A stretch of 18,246 bases of DNA, taken from contig MU070196.1 in assembly GCA_002284615.2 (NCBI GenBank), positions 104,066 through 122,311 on the forward strand, read 5' to 3'. Of this stretch, positions 9,928 through 17,651 are shown piece by piece. The notes below the pieces were generated by a model, which worked only from the letters and a program-made list of their open reading frames with translations, was not told where the DNA came from and ran no database searches. A program made the translations under genes and the position numbers. The DNA comes from Dunaliella salina. Taxonomy: Eukaryota; Chlorophyta; Chlorophyceae; Chlamydomonadales; Dunaliellaceae. Numbering within the stretch: the stretch's first letter is position 1; each line of letters begins with the position of its first letter.

Positions 9928-11021
9928 CAAAAAGGGCCTGGCGCATTCATGCCCTGAGCTGCAGGTGTGGTCTCAAGAACTGTGGCTGGGTTTAAAACTG
10001 ATGTGAATGAGTGTTCAGGACCCCTGGGTTCTTCTAGGCAACTGGAACTTTTGGAAATGCAGGGTCCAAGAACTAGGAGTAAGTTAATGCTATAGCGCAC
10101 AGCAACAAGCAGGTTTGGCTGGGGCTTCGGCTTATGGAAAGATTTGGAGCAGAATTATCGTGTCGGCTTGACTCTTTACTTGGCAGGAGCAACACTCAGT
10201 AATTTGGATGGACTGAGCATGCTGCGTGCACGGATACTGGACTGATACACTAAACTGGCGGGGCACTGCTGGCTTCCTCCTCCGAGGGCTGGGTGAGCTT
10301 ACTCACACATGGGCTTCTACAGTATTGGGCTTGACTGAGCTTACACAGAGATAATAACAAAAACGGTGTCACTACGAGTTCCTCTGAGATAAGGGGTCCT
10401 CTCAACACTGCTTTTGTATGCCCAAGAGCATCATCTCATGTCATGCCCAGTAAGCTATTTGCCTGACTCAGGCATGCATGTCTGTGGGCAGGTCTGGCGT
10501 TCTGCCACCTCAAGAAATAGCTAAGAAAGCATTGCTGCAGTGTACAGTGAAGAGTGCCACTTCGGTCATGTTAAAAAAATGCATCATCGGGTTGTAGAAC
10601 TTGGAGGCAAGCCTACAGGCATGCTTGGTCACCTATTCCTCGGTTTGGCGGTAAGCCTGGCATTTCTATCGGCATGCCGCCAAACGCTGCAACTCGATGC
10701 TGATTCCAGGGATGACCAGGATGGTGGCAATCACTACCCCGAAGAACCTCGATGATGCATCTCTGTTTTTGGTTGAGGTGGCAGAGATGCATCATTGAGA
10801 TGCCGAAGGAAGAGTGCCACCATCCTGGTAATCTTTGGAATGCATTGTCGAGTTGCAGAATCGGGGGGCTGAAGGCTTCTTTACTCTGTCAACTCCTCTG
10901 ACAACTTCCTTGTTGCTGTTGACTACTGGAACAACCTCTACAGGTTGCCGGCCAGCCCGGTGCCCTGCCCATCCCAGACTACGTGATCAACACTGTGGCC
11001 ACCCTGGCAGGCCTGCCTTAA
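4775..11021 (+). CDS. PGP1: 2-phosphoglycolate phosphatase, chloroplast type, 11 exons
   Basis: A HAD-superfamily (class IIA) phosphatase that converts 2-phosphoglycolate to glycolate, the first photorespiratory step, probably in the chloroplast stroma. Exons: 4775-5039, 5444-5487, 5660-5782, 5994-6095, 6352-6421, 6635-6717, 7355-7462, 7980-8054, 9035-9118, 9753-9860, 10944-11021. All introns are GT-AG, and the joined frame is 379 codons with TAA at 11019. Motif I is FDCDG with Asp86 and Asp88; motif II is VTNN (Thr119); a Lys in GKGGSWLF (Lys295) fits motif III; motif IV is GDRLDTDI (Asp320, Asp325). The cap domain includes GAVVVGFDG (214-222) and PGCLFVVTN. Residues 1 to about 52 are Ser/Ala/Arg-rich with almost no acidic residues, like a transit peptide. 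The first ATG in frame was chosen; a second lies six bases on. The family is sure. The symbol is less so, because algae have several PGP paralogues and class IIA members also hydrolyse other phosphates. Confidence 0.9.
5362..5374 (+). repeat. G13 homopolymer in intron 1
   Basis: Thirteen consecutive G residues lie about 70 bases upstream of the intron 1 acceptor of the phosphatase gene (acceptor AG at 5442-5443). They form a purine block next to the branch-point zone and are a likely length-variable or sequencing-error site. Confidence 0.85.
5783..5993 (+). repeat. Intron 3 with long (TG)n and ambiguous bases
   Basis: The intron starts directly with GTGTGTGTG after the GAG codon ending exon 3. 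After a mixed TG-rich stretch it carries an uninterrupted TG run at 5841-5918. The run ends in undetermined bases at 5919, 5921, 5924, 5925, 5928 and 5932, so the true tract length is unknown. The acceptor TTTCGCAG ends at 5993. Confidence 0.9.
6271..6350 (+). repeat. (CA)40 running into the intron 4 acceptor
   Basis: An 80-base CA tract lies at the very end of intron 4 (6096-6351). Its last CA plus one G makes the acceptor CAG, and exon 5 starts at 6352 with GAGCTCCAAG. A normal pyrimidine tract is absent, since the repeat occupies its place. The exon assignment is secure because it gives the unbroken join ANSGTEE/ELQEHGIPYIGG. Confidence 0.9.
6992..7310. repeat. Intron 6 minisatellite, 106-117 bp, three units
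   Basis: Units start at 6992, 7098 and 7215 with GTGTGCTGA or ATGTGCTGA. Each continues with CCTTTT-AATTTGGTG, a CTGCCCTGGCCCTGTGCACA block, then a fading CAAGTTTCCTCACCACACA end. They lie between the donor at 6718 and the acceptor ending at 7354. Reverse-strand open frames over them are shadows of the repeat. Confidence 0.85.
7463..7550 (+). repeat. (GT)n(GC)n tract forming the start of intron 7
   Basis: Intron 7 begins with an uninterrupted GT run at 7463-7530 that continues without a break into GC repeats at 7531-7550. This gives 88 bases of perfect purine-pyrimidine alternation. The donor site is the first GT of the run, after the CAG codon that ends exon 7. Confidence 0.92.
7645..7677 (+). 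repeat. (CAT)n trinucleotide repeat in intron 7
   Basis: A run of CAT triplets, with one CAC near its start, lies between the (GT)n(GC)n tract and the acceptor at 7979. It is a third simple repeat in the same intron and is not coding. Confidence 0.85.
8340..8730. repeat. Intron 8 minisatellite, about 121-128 bp with 40-45 bp sub-units
   Basis: Units start with GTGGTTGCGCTG or variants at 8451, 8579 and 8700, spaced 128 and 121 bp, and older decayed copies extend upstream to about 8340. Within each unit the motif TTGTGCTG-AAGTGAT recurs roughly every 40-45 bases, so the array appears to have grown from a shorter unit. It lies in the 980-base intron 8055-9034. Confidence 0.75.
9556..9776 (+). 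repeat. Tandem duplication of the exon 10 start inside intron 9
   Basis: Units starting at 9556, 9631 and 9707 lead into the real exon sequence at 9777, with spacings of 75, 76 and 70 bp. Each begins like GTGCTGGGTGCTGAGGG, which matches the coding sequence VLGAEG of exon 10. A 32-base stretch that includes the acceptor CTGCGCAG and the codons for GDRLDTDI is identical at 9599-9630 and 9745-9776. The copy ending at 9630 therefore carries a decoy acceptor (AG at 9605-9606). Its frame runs on to a TAA at 9685-9687. Confidence 0.9.
9861..9926 (+). repeat. (GT)33 forming the start of intron 10
   Basis: Intron 10 (9861-10943) begins with 66 bases of pure GT repeat immediately after the AAG codon ending exon 10. 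The splice donor is the first GT of the tract. This is the third intron of the gene with this arrangement. Confidence 0.92.
10549..10872. repeat. Intron 10 module in direct and inverted copies, forming a palindrome
   Basis: A block of about 60 bp occurs in plus orientation at 10549-10607 and 10809-10869, and in minus orientation at about 10677-10737. The shared core on the reading strand is GTGCCACCATCCTGGT then TCGAGTTGCAG. Between the inverted pair lies a perfect 14-bp stem, ATGATGCATCTCTG at 10752-10765 and its complement at 10782-10795. A further stem TTTGGCGG / CCGCCAAA occurs at 10644-10651 and 10677-10684. Together they form an imperfect palindrome of about 200 bp centred near 10773. 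It resembles a foldback or MITE-like insertion, but no terminal duplication was found. Confidence 0.7.
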
Positions 11022-11640
11022 AAGGCTCAAGCTGGCGACCCTTATTGGAGGCTACTAGACAGGAGCCTCCGATAGGCGTAGCCAAATGAAAAGCTAGCTA
11101 GAGGCCCCCTTTGTGCGGAACTCGTCACCTTGTTTTGTTGATGTCGCCGTCCTGTGCACTTTGTGCATGCGCGGCTGCGCATCGTGTGTGCATGAGTGTG
11201 CTCACAGTACATGGGATATGTGATTTGTAAGGTTCCAGGGGGTTGAGCAAGCCAAAAGGCGTGCAGTCTTGGCAAATCCATCAATATTTCCTGTGTGCAT
11301 CTCCTTGTGCAGATTGCTGCAGCTGTTTAGAGTTTGGTCTGTAAATACAAGTGTGCCTACACTCTCCTACACACGTGGCATTACAACACTGATGTACTCA
11401 GAAGCCTACACTTCGTGCAAGCTTGAAATGATGCTGCTCCTTCGCTTCAAGTGGGAGTGTTGTGCGTTTAGACCTGTCAACCGTGCCACAGTGGGCTGAT
11501 TCTGAGCTTTGGAAGCTGTGTCTTTAGGAGCTTAAATATGAAGCCATCCCTGGCTTAAGTGTGCCTACCCCTGAAACACAACTGCCTTTCTCTTCGTACT
11601 CTCGCTTAATCTTGTAAATTCACCAGGCTTGACTCCGAGA
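11022..11640. other. Phosphatase 3' UTR and spacer
   Basis: The stretch follows the TAA of the phosphatase gene. It contains TGTAA at 11226-11230 and again at 11340-11344. A short TG-rich patch lies near 11180. No open frame with recognisable content was found. Confidence 0.6.
11226..11230 (+). terminator. Candidate TGTAA poly(A) signal of the phosphatase gene
   Basis: TGTAA lies about 205 bases after the stop codon, a normal 3' UTR length for a chlorophyte gene. The copy at 11340-11344 is the alternative. Confidence 0.55.
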
Positions 11641-11651
11641 CAAGCTTATAT

Positions 11652-11692
11652 CGCTTTTCGCCTACAAGGGCAGCTGAACGGCAAGACAGAAG
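11652..11692 (-). pseudogene. Small LINE fragment, third copy of the CRSAAL segment
   Basis: Read on the minus strand, this gives a piece like SCRSAALVG. It matches the segments at 12222-12263 and 13758-13789, which share the plus-strand core GAGGGCAGCTGAGCG or close variants. All three have the same orientation as the reverse transcriptase remains at 13725-14410. It is too short to define alone and is called from the repeat relationship. Confidence 0.4.
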
Positions 11693-12080
11693 TTTGTAAC
11701 CAGATCAGTCCAGCCAAAAATTGAAATCAGTGTTCTCAGACACAAGATTTCGTGCAGACAAAAAGTTGGCTAATGTTCATGCATCAGCCTGGTTTATAAA
11801 GTCTCTCTAAGGTGCGTTGGACTGCCTAGGGGTGCACAACTGAACAGATATCTTCGGGAGTGGATAGGTAATAGAGCTGACGTGTTCCTTTTCCTGAGAT
11901 CCCATCGGCCAGGTACATAGGGTTTACACTGGTTTACATTTAGGCCATCAGTCACAATGTGTGACTGCTCGGCTGTAAGTACCAAGTGCTAGGTACAATG
12001 GAATGCCTGAGCGTGTTTTACATCCTCATGATTCTGCTGGATGTACGGGGCTCTTGTGGAGTCAGATTGTCCAGGTTTCT

Positions 12081-12287
12081 TCAGACAAGGATGGTTTGCT
12101 CATAAAAAACACCCTTAAACTCATCCATGTCAATGTTGGCTTTGGAGCGCACGACAGCCGCAAAGTGCTGGGCCGTCGGCAAGCCATGTAAGGCTGTAAT
12201 AATTTGGTGAGGTAATGTTACATCCCTATATCCGCCTGCGAGGGCAGCTGAGCGAAAACACAGATCTGGAACTAGACAAGTCTTCAA
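12081..12287 (-). pseudogene. Remnant of the LINE region downstream of the reverse transcriptase
   Basis: An open minus-strand frame of 68 codons reads through CFRSAALAGGYRDVTLP, then HQIITALHGLP and NIDMDEFKGVF before a stop. The first part matches, with a frameshift, the minus-strand sequence at 13725-13789, which directly follows a recognisable reverse transcriptase thumb region. I therefore place it in the C-terminal linker of the same LINE family, where from memory algal LINEs carry a helical stretch with an 'AL-GL' core. The pattern also superficially resembles the UBN2 gag domain of Copia elements. There is no start or end of an element here, so it is a fragment. Confidence 0.45.
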
Positions 12288-12289
12288 TA

Positions 12290-13720
12290 AAAATGTACAA
12301 AAATGTCAACTGTTGAGAAACATGCACTCATAGTATCACTTAAAGTCAGGCGCCACAACACTGTGTGATACCCTGCCTTTTGCCAGCCAGGCCACCTCTG
12401 CTCATTCTGAGATAACCTCCAGAAAGCTAGTAAAAAAAGCAATTTTTCATTGTTGAGTTGGTCCCATTTGGCGAACCTGCTGCGCGCTCGGTCTGCATGT
12501 TTGCTTGCTCAGCCAGCAAAACTCACCCCCTGTGTGCCCTAACCTTCCAGCTGCACCCCTAAGCCTGCAGGTGGACCCCAGGATGGTCCCTGAGTGCACT
12601 GGTGGCCACCTGATGCGAGCTGGCGGGGAGCTAGTTTGGGGTGCACTCAAAAGGCAGTCGAGAAGAGTGATGACGATAGGGAATGGCTTTCTTTTAATAT
12701 TTAATGCAATTTTGATGCTTCAGCGGGTTGCTGGGATGGGGGCGGATTTCAAGTATCTAATTTCGTTCAAATCCCACTGACAGCCACAGATGTGAAGGGG
12801 CAGCTTTTATGTTTTGATGATCGAAGGAGATTGAGCAAAATTTGAGCGATGGGGCCGCAAACTCACAAATCCGGCTCTATTATTATCATCAAAACTATTC
12901 CCATGTGTATCGCCAAGCAAAAACTTCTGAGAAATAAGCTCCAGCAACTTTGCGGAGCCCAGCAGCTCCTCCCTGGTGCCCATCAAGGCAGCCCGCAGCG
13001 TCAGTGTTGAAGATGACAACCCCAGGCATCGGCCAGGACAGACAGCGGGCGCGGAGGTGCCCTATCGGGGCCTGGCCAGACCTCCCAGGCTATGCGTGCT
13101 TGTCCGTGCGATGAAAATCCGACGAGCATCAGGGGTCCTCCTGACAACCCAAAATCACTTGCAATATTACCAGCAGGCTGCCCAAATGCTCGCTGCTGCA
13201 GTTTGGGCCTAAGCAAGGTCCCTCAAAAATGGCCATTCCCAAGGGTGACCAAGAAGTGCAGGTATGGGGCACAACTGATGCTCCTAAATTATTAAAATAT
13301 TAATAGGGAATCATCTGTTGCCTCAAAACATACACTGGTGTGCCCAAATGAGAGAAATGCATGTTTTTGATGCACAGAGCTCCACCTGAGCCTCATCCAG
13401 ATGCCACCAACATGCCATACAAGACCACTGACCCAAAGAAGCACCCCCCCCCCTACTCAGAAGTGGGTTTGAAAGTGTCCGGCAGTATACCACCCAAATT
13501 TGGCATAGGTTGTGGCGTCTGACTTAAAGCAGGGGTTCTTCCGGTAAGCACTGAGAAAATGGCACAGGAAGACTTAACCAGAATGCTCATATGTTTGACT
13601 CAAAACTTCAGTTATTCAGAAACCAAGTGCAAGGAGGGAAATGGTCGGATGCAGATTTGCATGATGTTTGGCAAACGGTTTCCTTGAAACCCTGTAATTT
13701 GGTAAGTCTAGCTGCCTTTC
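12290..13720. other. Stretch without a supported gene, probably old transposon DNA
   Basis: Short frames exist on both strands (for example minus 12807-13019 and plus 12505-12780), but none shows a motif I can name. The minus-strand frame at 12807-13019 (SSSTLTLRAALMGTREELLG at its start) has protein-like composition. It lies between two fragments of the same minus-strand LINE, so it may be part of a nested or related element. A C10 run lies at 13444-13453. Confidence 0.4.
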
Positions 13721-13724
13721 CTTT

Positions 13725-14410
13725 CAGCAAAATGTAGGTAAGGCTACATTGCTACATCCACCTGCGAGGGCAGCTGAGCGGAAACACAATAAAATGTAGG
13801 TCTGCTTGAACGACTCTGCTCAGGAGGTCTTTGTTTGTGATCAGAAGAGAACTCGAATCTCATAACACACCTGAACCAGGTAAAGGGGCACCTGTCCCGT
13901 CCCTCATAGTAAGCAGTGTGTTCCTGTTGCCCTCTTAACACCCAAAAGAGACTTGAGGAATCTCGAATGAAAAACATGTGCTTTTGTTCTCACAGATGAC
14001 TCATTCCTTCACGCAAGTGAATGGAACCTCGGATTTGCTGCTCGTTAAGGAAAGGCAGTAAGCTGGTGAGGCCTTTAGCTTTCCAGTTAGTGGTCCTTCC
14101 CTTAATACACGCGGCCTTTGGCTTGCGTGGACTCATCTTTTCTTTCTTACTCATATGACAGTTTGTCTGTAGCCTATGTCTGGCAACCATTCAAGCCTGC
14201 TGTGAGTGCAACGGCTTGAAAAAGCCAAAGCATGGCATATTTCCTATTCAAAATACCAAGCTCAGTTCCGGCATTTTGTATCCTAGCAATGCCACCCATC
14301 AAGTTACGTGCCAATTGGTTCATGGCCGCAAAAATTTTGCCATCTCGTCTCGAGAGTACTCCCAGATAACTGAATTCTGCAACGACATCAATGGGTCGTC
14401 CCCATGGCTG
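13725..14410 (-). pseudogene. Broken LINE reverse transcriptase, thumb and downstream part, minus strand
   Basis: Read on the minus strand from 14410, the frame gives WGRPIDVVAEFSYLGV, then MNQLARNLMGGIARIQ, LGILNRKYAMLWLFQAV and LTAGLNGCQT. This is the classic end of a non-LTR reverse transcriptase: the FxYLG motif, then the thumb helices, then a G-C-x-x-W-like strand. The Trp is replaced by a TAG stop at 14174-14176. The frame goes on to LSYE at about 14150 and then breaks. It resumes at about 13969 with FLKSLLGVKRATGTH, then WFRCVMRF, and after a frameshift SLLITNKDLLSRVVQADLHF. The gap of about 165 bases contains a segment repeated at 15852-16058. The catalytic palm (YxDD) was not found upstream. 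The copy is dead: it has a stop, at least two frameshifts and an insertion. Confidence 0.75.
14064..14145 (+). repeat. Dispersed repeat copy 1, inserted in the minus-strand LINE
   Basis: This segment, starting TGGTGAGGCCTTTAGCTTTC and passing through CGCGGCCTTTGGCTTGCGTG to a TCTTTTCTTTCTTA end, is highly similar to 15852-15900 joined to 16015-16058. It sits within the interruption of the reverse transcriptase fragment. That the second copy follows a nuclease-like ORF by about 60 bases suggests a 3' UTR piece of a retroelement. Confidence 0.75.
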
Positions 14411-15229
14411 CAGCCCACCCTAAGTATGGCCAACGGCACTCCCAGGTCCTAAATCCCCTCAGTGCATGCTCTGAGCAAACCAAACATGTCTGTAGGTCTT
14501 GAGTAATGAGCAATGCAAAGAAAATTGGCCTGTGGAGGTGCTCTATGGGGCTAGAGTGTAACGGTGGTGATGAATTCGAAAAGGCAAACTCAAGATGTTT
14601 CGAAGAGGTTTCCCTCATGTATCATTACAAAGAGGCCGTTTTACACCCATTTTGGCAGGAAAAGGTGGATTTTCAAACAATTGACCAACGCTCCTGGACT
14701 CAAGCTCTTCTTTGGCCGTCTAATCATGCTGCAAAGTCAGATCTTACGGGGGGGCACTGGGGGAGCGTGCTGGTGGGGTGACCCGTTGGATGTCCCTGAT
14801 GCGGGAAGCGCCATTACATCGCAATCGCTGCGTCCCCCGGTGACCTGAGCACATCCCTGAGGGCTGCCCGTCATAATGCGTTGGTAGGCCCAATTGGGCC
14901 TTGCAAGTTTTGTCTCAAAAAGGCTGCCCGATATGCTTGATTTTTAGGGACATGTTTGATTTTGGGGGCAGGTTGGGTGCAGATTGGTTCAGTATGCGCA
15001 ACGGGAGACTGATAGCCAGGTTAAACGGAATTAAAAAACTTTTTTGTTGTACAGCCCCTGCACCTCCCCACATGCTCTTAGCACCTGCTTGTAGAGCAAA
15101 AAGTTCTGCTGCTCAACGCAGTTTTCAGGTCCAGAGATGGTGCAGGGGGTGCTGATATATGCTGAAAAGCAGCAAATGGCCACTTTTTGCCTATGAAGGG
15201 AGGATCCAGCCGCGGGACGACCAAGGCCT
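14411..15229. other. Stretch without a supported gene between opposing LINE remains
   Basis: No reverse transcriptase core motif was found on either strand. A plus-strand frame at 14564-14848 and a minus-strand frame at 15031-15255 show no family features. An interrupted inverted repeat pairs CAGCCCCTGCACC (15052-15064) with GGTGCAGGGG...CTG (15139-15154). The region is probably 5' decay of one or both retroelements. Confidence 0.4.
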
Positions 15230-15793
15230 TTGCCATCGTCTGTAAAAGAGGGCATGGGTGTTGTCGAATGGTACTGGCTCCAAACCCTCCCTGATGTTAT
15301 CTTTGTGCGCCCTCTTGCAGGCAGACAAACTCACCTTGATCCTTCCAAGATCCCTCCTCAAGACAGGGACATACATCTCGTTGAACTGAAATTCTGTCCC
15401 GACACAAAGCCCTCCATCACTTTACAGTGTGCAGTGACTCAACATTCTCACACCATAACCAGACTTAAAACCCGCAGCTCAAGAAACCCAAACAGGAATA
15501 ACAAAGTGACTCTGCACATCATCTTAACTGGTGCGGCCGGTACCATTTGCAATGAGTGTACAATCACACCCCTCATACATCTGGGCCTAACTAAAGAACA
15601 AGCCAAATCACCAGCAGCCAACCTTAGGGACAAAGCCATCCATAGATTTACCACTATCAAAAACACCAGACACGCTCTTTGCTCTCAGAGAGCTTCTGGG
15701 AGGGGGTTTGCTGGGCGCGCGGCGGCGGAGGATGGGAGAAGGAGAGTCCGGGCGTCCAGAGGTATGGCGAGCAATCCTCCAGACCCCCATTAG
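15230..15793 (+). pseudogene. Retroelement fragment with PD-(D/E)xK nuclease-like signature
   Basis: The frame is open from about 15230 and ends NPPDPH with a TAG at 15791. It has no credible start and is read as the C-terminal part of a longer ORF. Near its beginning LPDVIFVRPL supplies a Pro-Asp (residue 22), and 30 residues on DIHLVELKFCPDT supplies Glu52-Leu-Lys54. This is the spacing and strand context of PD-(D/E)xK nucleases, the fold of the restriction-like endonuclease in R2-type LINEs. Downstream are a QH pair, a hydrophobic LHIIL strand followed by GAAGTI, and an LGLTKEQAKS helix. From memory, similar unnamed C-termini occur in green-algal LINE ORFs, after the reverse transcriptase. 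The last 40 residues are Arg/Gly-rich low complexity. The nuclease assignment is inference from pattern only. Confidence 0.55.
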
Positions 15794-15851
15794 ATCTATT
15801 TCTGGCTCTCTCCTAGGCTAGCTGTGTCTAGTGTAGGTTCTGAGGGCCTTC

Positions 15852-16058
15852 TGGTGAGGCCTCTAGCTTTCCAGTTAGAGGACCTTCCCTTGATGCATGC
15901 TTTACCTTGTGGTGAAGGGGGCTCACGGCTCTTTTTCGACCCAATGTGTCTCCTTTTTCTTATTTGATGTAGGGAAAGTCTCTCTGCCTACGTAATTTTT
16001 CTTTTCTTTTCTTTGCACGCGGCCATTGGCTTGCATAGACTTTTCTCTTCTTTTCATG
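15852..16058 (+). repeat. Dispersed repeat copy 2, split by a 114-bp insert
   Basis: The two halves, 15852-15900 and 16015-16058, together match the uninterrupted copy at 14064-14145. The segment between them (about 15901-16014) is pyrimidine-rich at its end, with TTTTCTTTTCTTTTC. The join is flanked by TGCATGC on the left and TGCACGC on the right, a 7-bp near-duplication that fits a target-site duplication. Confidence 0.7.
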
Positions 16059-17623
16059 GGTGTTGTGCCAGAATTGGAAAAAAAACTACGACCTCTGCTT
16101 TCTGTGTGTTAACTGCCAGCTCTTTGTACCATGCACAGTCATGGAATCTGTCAAGCTGGAATTGTATGTGTTCCCCCGCCCCTCGCTCCCCCGCCCACCT
16201 CCAAGTGCAATATCACCCGCATTACGCACCTATGATAGTTGAAAAATGGGCCCTGCCACTTTTCAAACAAGCTAACCTTGTGCCTGAGGATGTCTCGCCT
16301 GCTGCTCGCACTGATATTGAGTGTGCCTGCTGCCAAATATGCAATTACTACCAAAGTTATGAAACTGGAACCTTGGAGCATCCACTTCCTGATATGTATG
16401 TTTGTGATGTGTGCCACCGGACATACCATTCGGAATGTATGAAGGAGCTTGGATTCTACTCTTATGAGCAAAGACAAGAAATTGCAACATCTGACACATG
16501 GGCATGTCCCGCCTGTGCAAGCCTAAATGATGCCCAAAAAATCGAAAGAGAGCAACAGACTAAACAAGAACTCAGGAGGGTCACTCGGAATCAGAGGATC
16601 TACAGGAGACATGGCCTGAATTTAAAGAGTGTTTACTTACGTTTGAAGCACAACAGAGCGAGCCAAACCTCTCAACACCCACAGCAGATTCTCTCCTCTC
16701 AAATCTTGAAAGACAGGGCTTTGAAAAACTTAATGAAACCAATGTATGGCAGGAGAAATTGGACACCAACATTGCGCAACAAAATCACTTTTGATACAAA
16801 TCCCACTAATCCACAAGCAGACATAAAACCTACAGGCTCATGCAAATATTGGCTGCGCAAGGTCGACCTCGTGAAGTACACGGATCAGCAGCCCCCTCAT
16901 CCAGCATCATCAGACATAGGATCCCACAGTCATTGCCCTCCTACTCCTTCCCCTCTCATTCTCCCAGAAATATACACGGCGCACATGGCTTGCATATACA
17001 GTACGCAAGGCAAATGCGTTGGTATGACTTCCCCGAGCCGCTTCCAAATCCTCTACAGGGCTTTCTATGGGGACAAGCTTGCTGGCATGCACGACAAAAT
17101 GACACCAGCTTCTGGCAGCTTTGCTACTGTGCTACAAGGGCTCCTTTCCCGAAAATCCATGCTTGAAAGAAAGTACTCTAGCAAGAAGATCAAAGAATTC
17201 TTTTCATGGGCCCTTCCAACTCACATTCATACTGCCCTCCAAAAATGGGCTTTGGTAGCCCAAGAAAAAATGGCATCCCCACAAGACCACAACCAAAAAT
17301 ACCAGAAGTGTTGGAGTGCGGACTCCCAAGATACTCTTTTTGGCACCATGCATAATGCTTTCTCATCCACATTCACTGGCTTTTCAGTCTACCATCCCAT
17401 TTATGACGAGAGGATCATGACCCAAGCTTTGCAACATGCCATTTACTCTGCCATTCTCAACACAGAAGCCACTGCTATATTCATGTTTCTTCCCGCTTGG
17501 AATAAGAACATGATAACCAGCCCCTACTCCAAACTTTTTCACTGCCTACCCCCACCTCTGTTACGAACTTGGAACCATACCTTGCAAAAAACTTTGTTAC
17601 ACTGCCCCTCAATCCTGCCCTAA
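16013..17623 (+). pseudogene. 536-codon retroelement ORF with PHD finger
   Basis: The longest open frame in the window. The first 60 or so residues overlap the dispersed repeat and are probably not native; coding character starts near VQYHPHYAPMIVEKW. Residues 107-168 form a C4HC3 PHD finger: Cys107-x2-Cys110, Cys131-x2-Cys134, His139-x2-Cys142, Cys165-x2-Cys168, with Trp163 at the usual place just before the last pair. Next comes a basic segment (about 175-215) rich in Arg, Lys and Gln, then a long part without a family I can name, including GFSVYHPIYDERIMTQALQH and IFMFLPAWNKN. PHD fingers are known in some LINE ORFs. The ORF stops at 17621, but related coding continues in other frames, so I read it as a frameshift-truncated copy. 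The name 'retroelement' rests on the RNase H downstream. Confidence 0.6.
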
Positions 17624-17651
17624 TTGAGAGGTACCTCTGGTTAAGCATACC

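Noticed and set aside
12081..12287. Copia gag (UBN2) domain on the minus strand
   Set aside because: The 'ALHGLP' pattern fits loosely, but the preceding peptide repeats next to a clear LINE reverse transcriptase end in the same orientation, and no Copia protease, integrase or LTR is present.
15052..15154. Folded region resembling a tRNA or structural RNA
   Set aside because: The inverted arms pair only with a 3-base bulge and a loop of more than 70 bases, and no tRNA-like A or B box was found.
14064..16058. The direct repeat pair as LTRs of a retrotransposon
   Set aside because: The copies are only about 80-90 bp, lack terminal TG...CA borders, one is split by an insert, and the region between holds no LTR-element genes.
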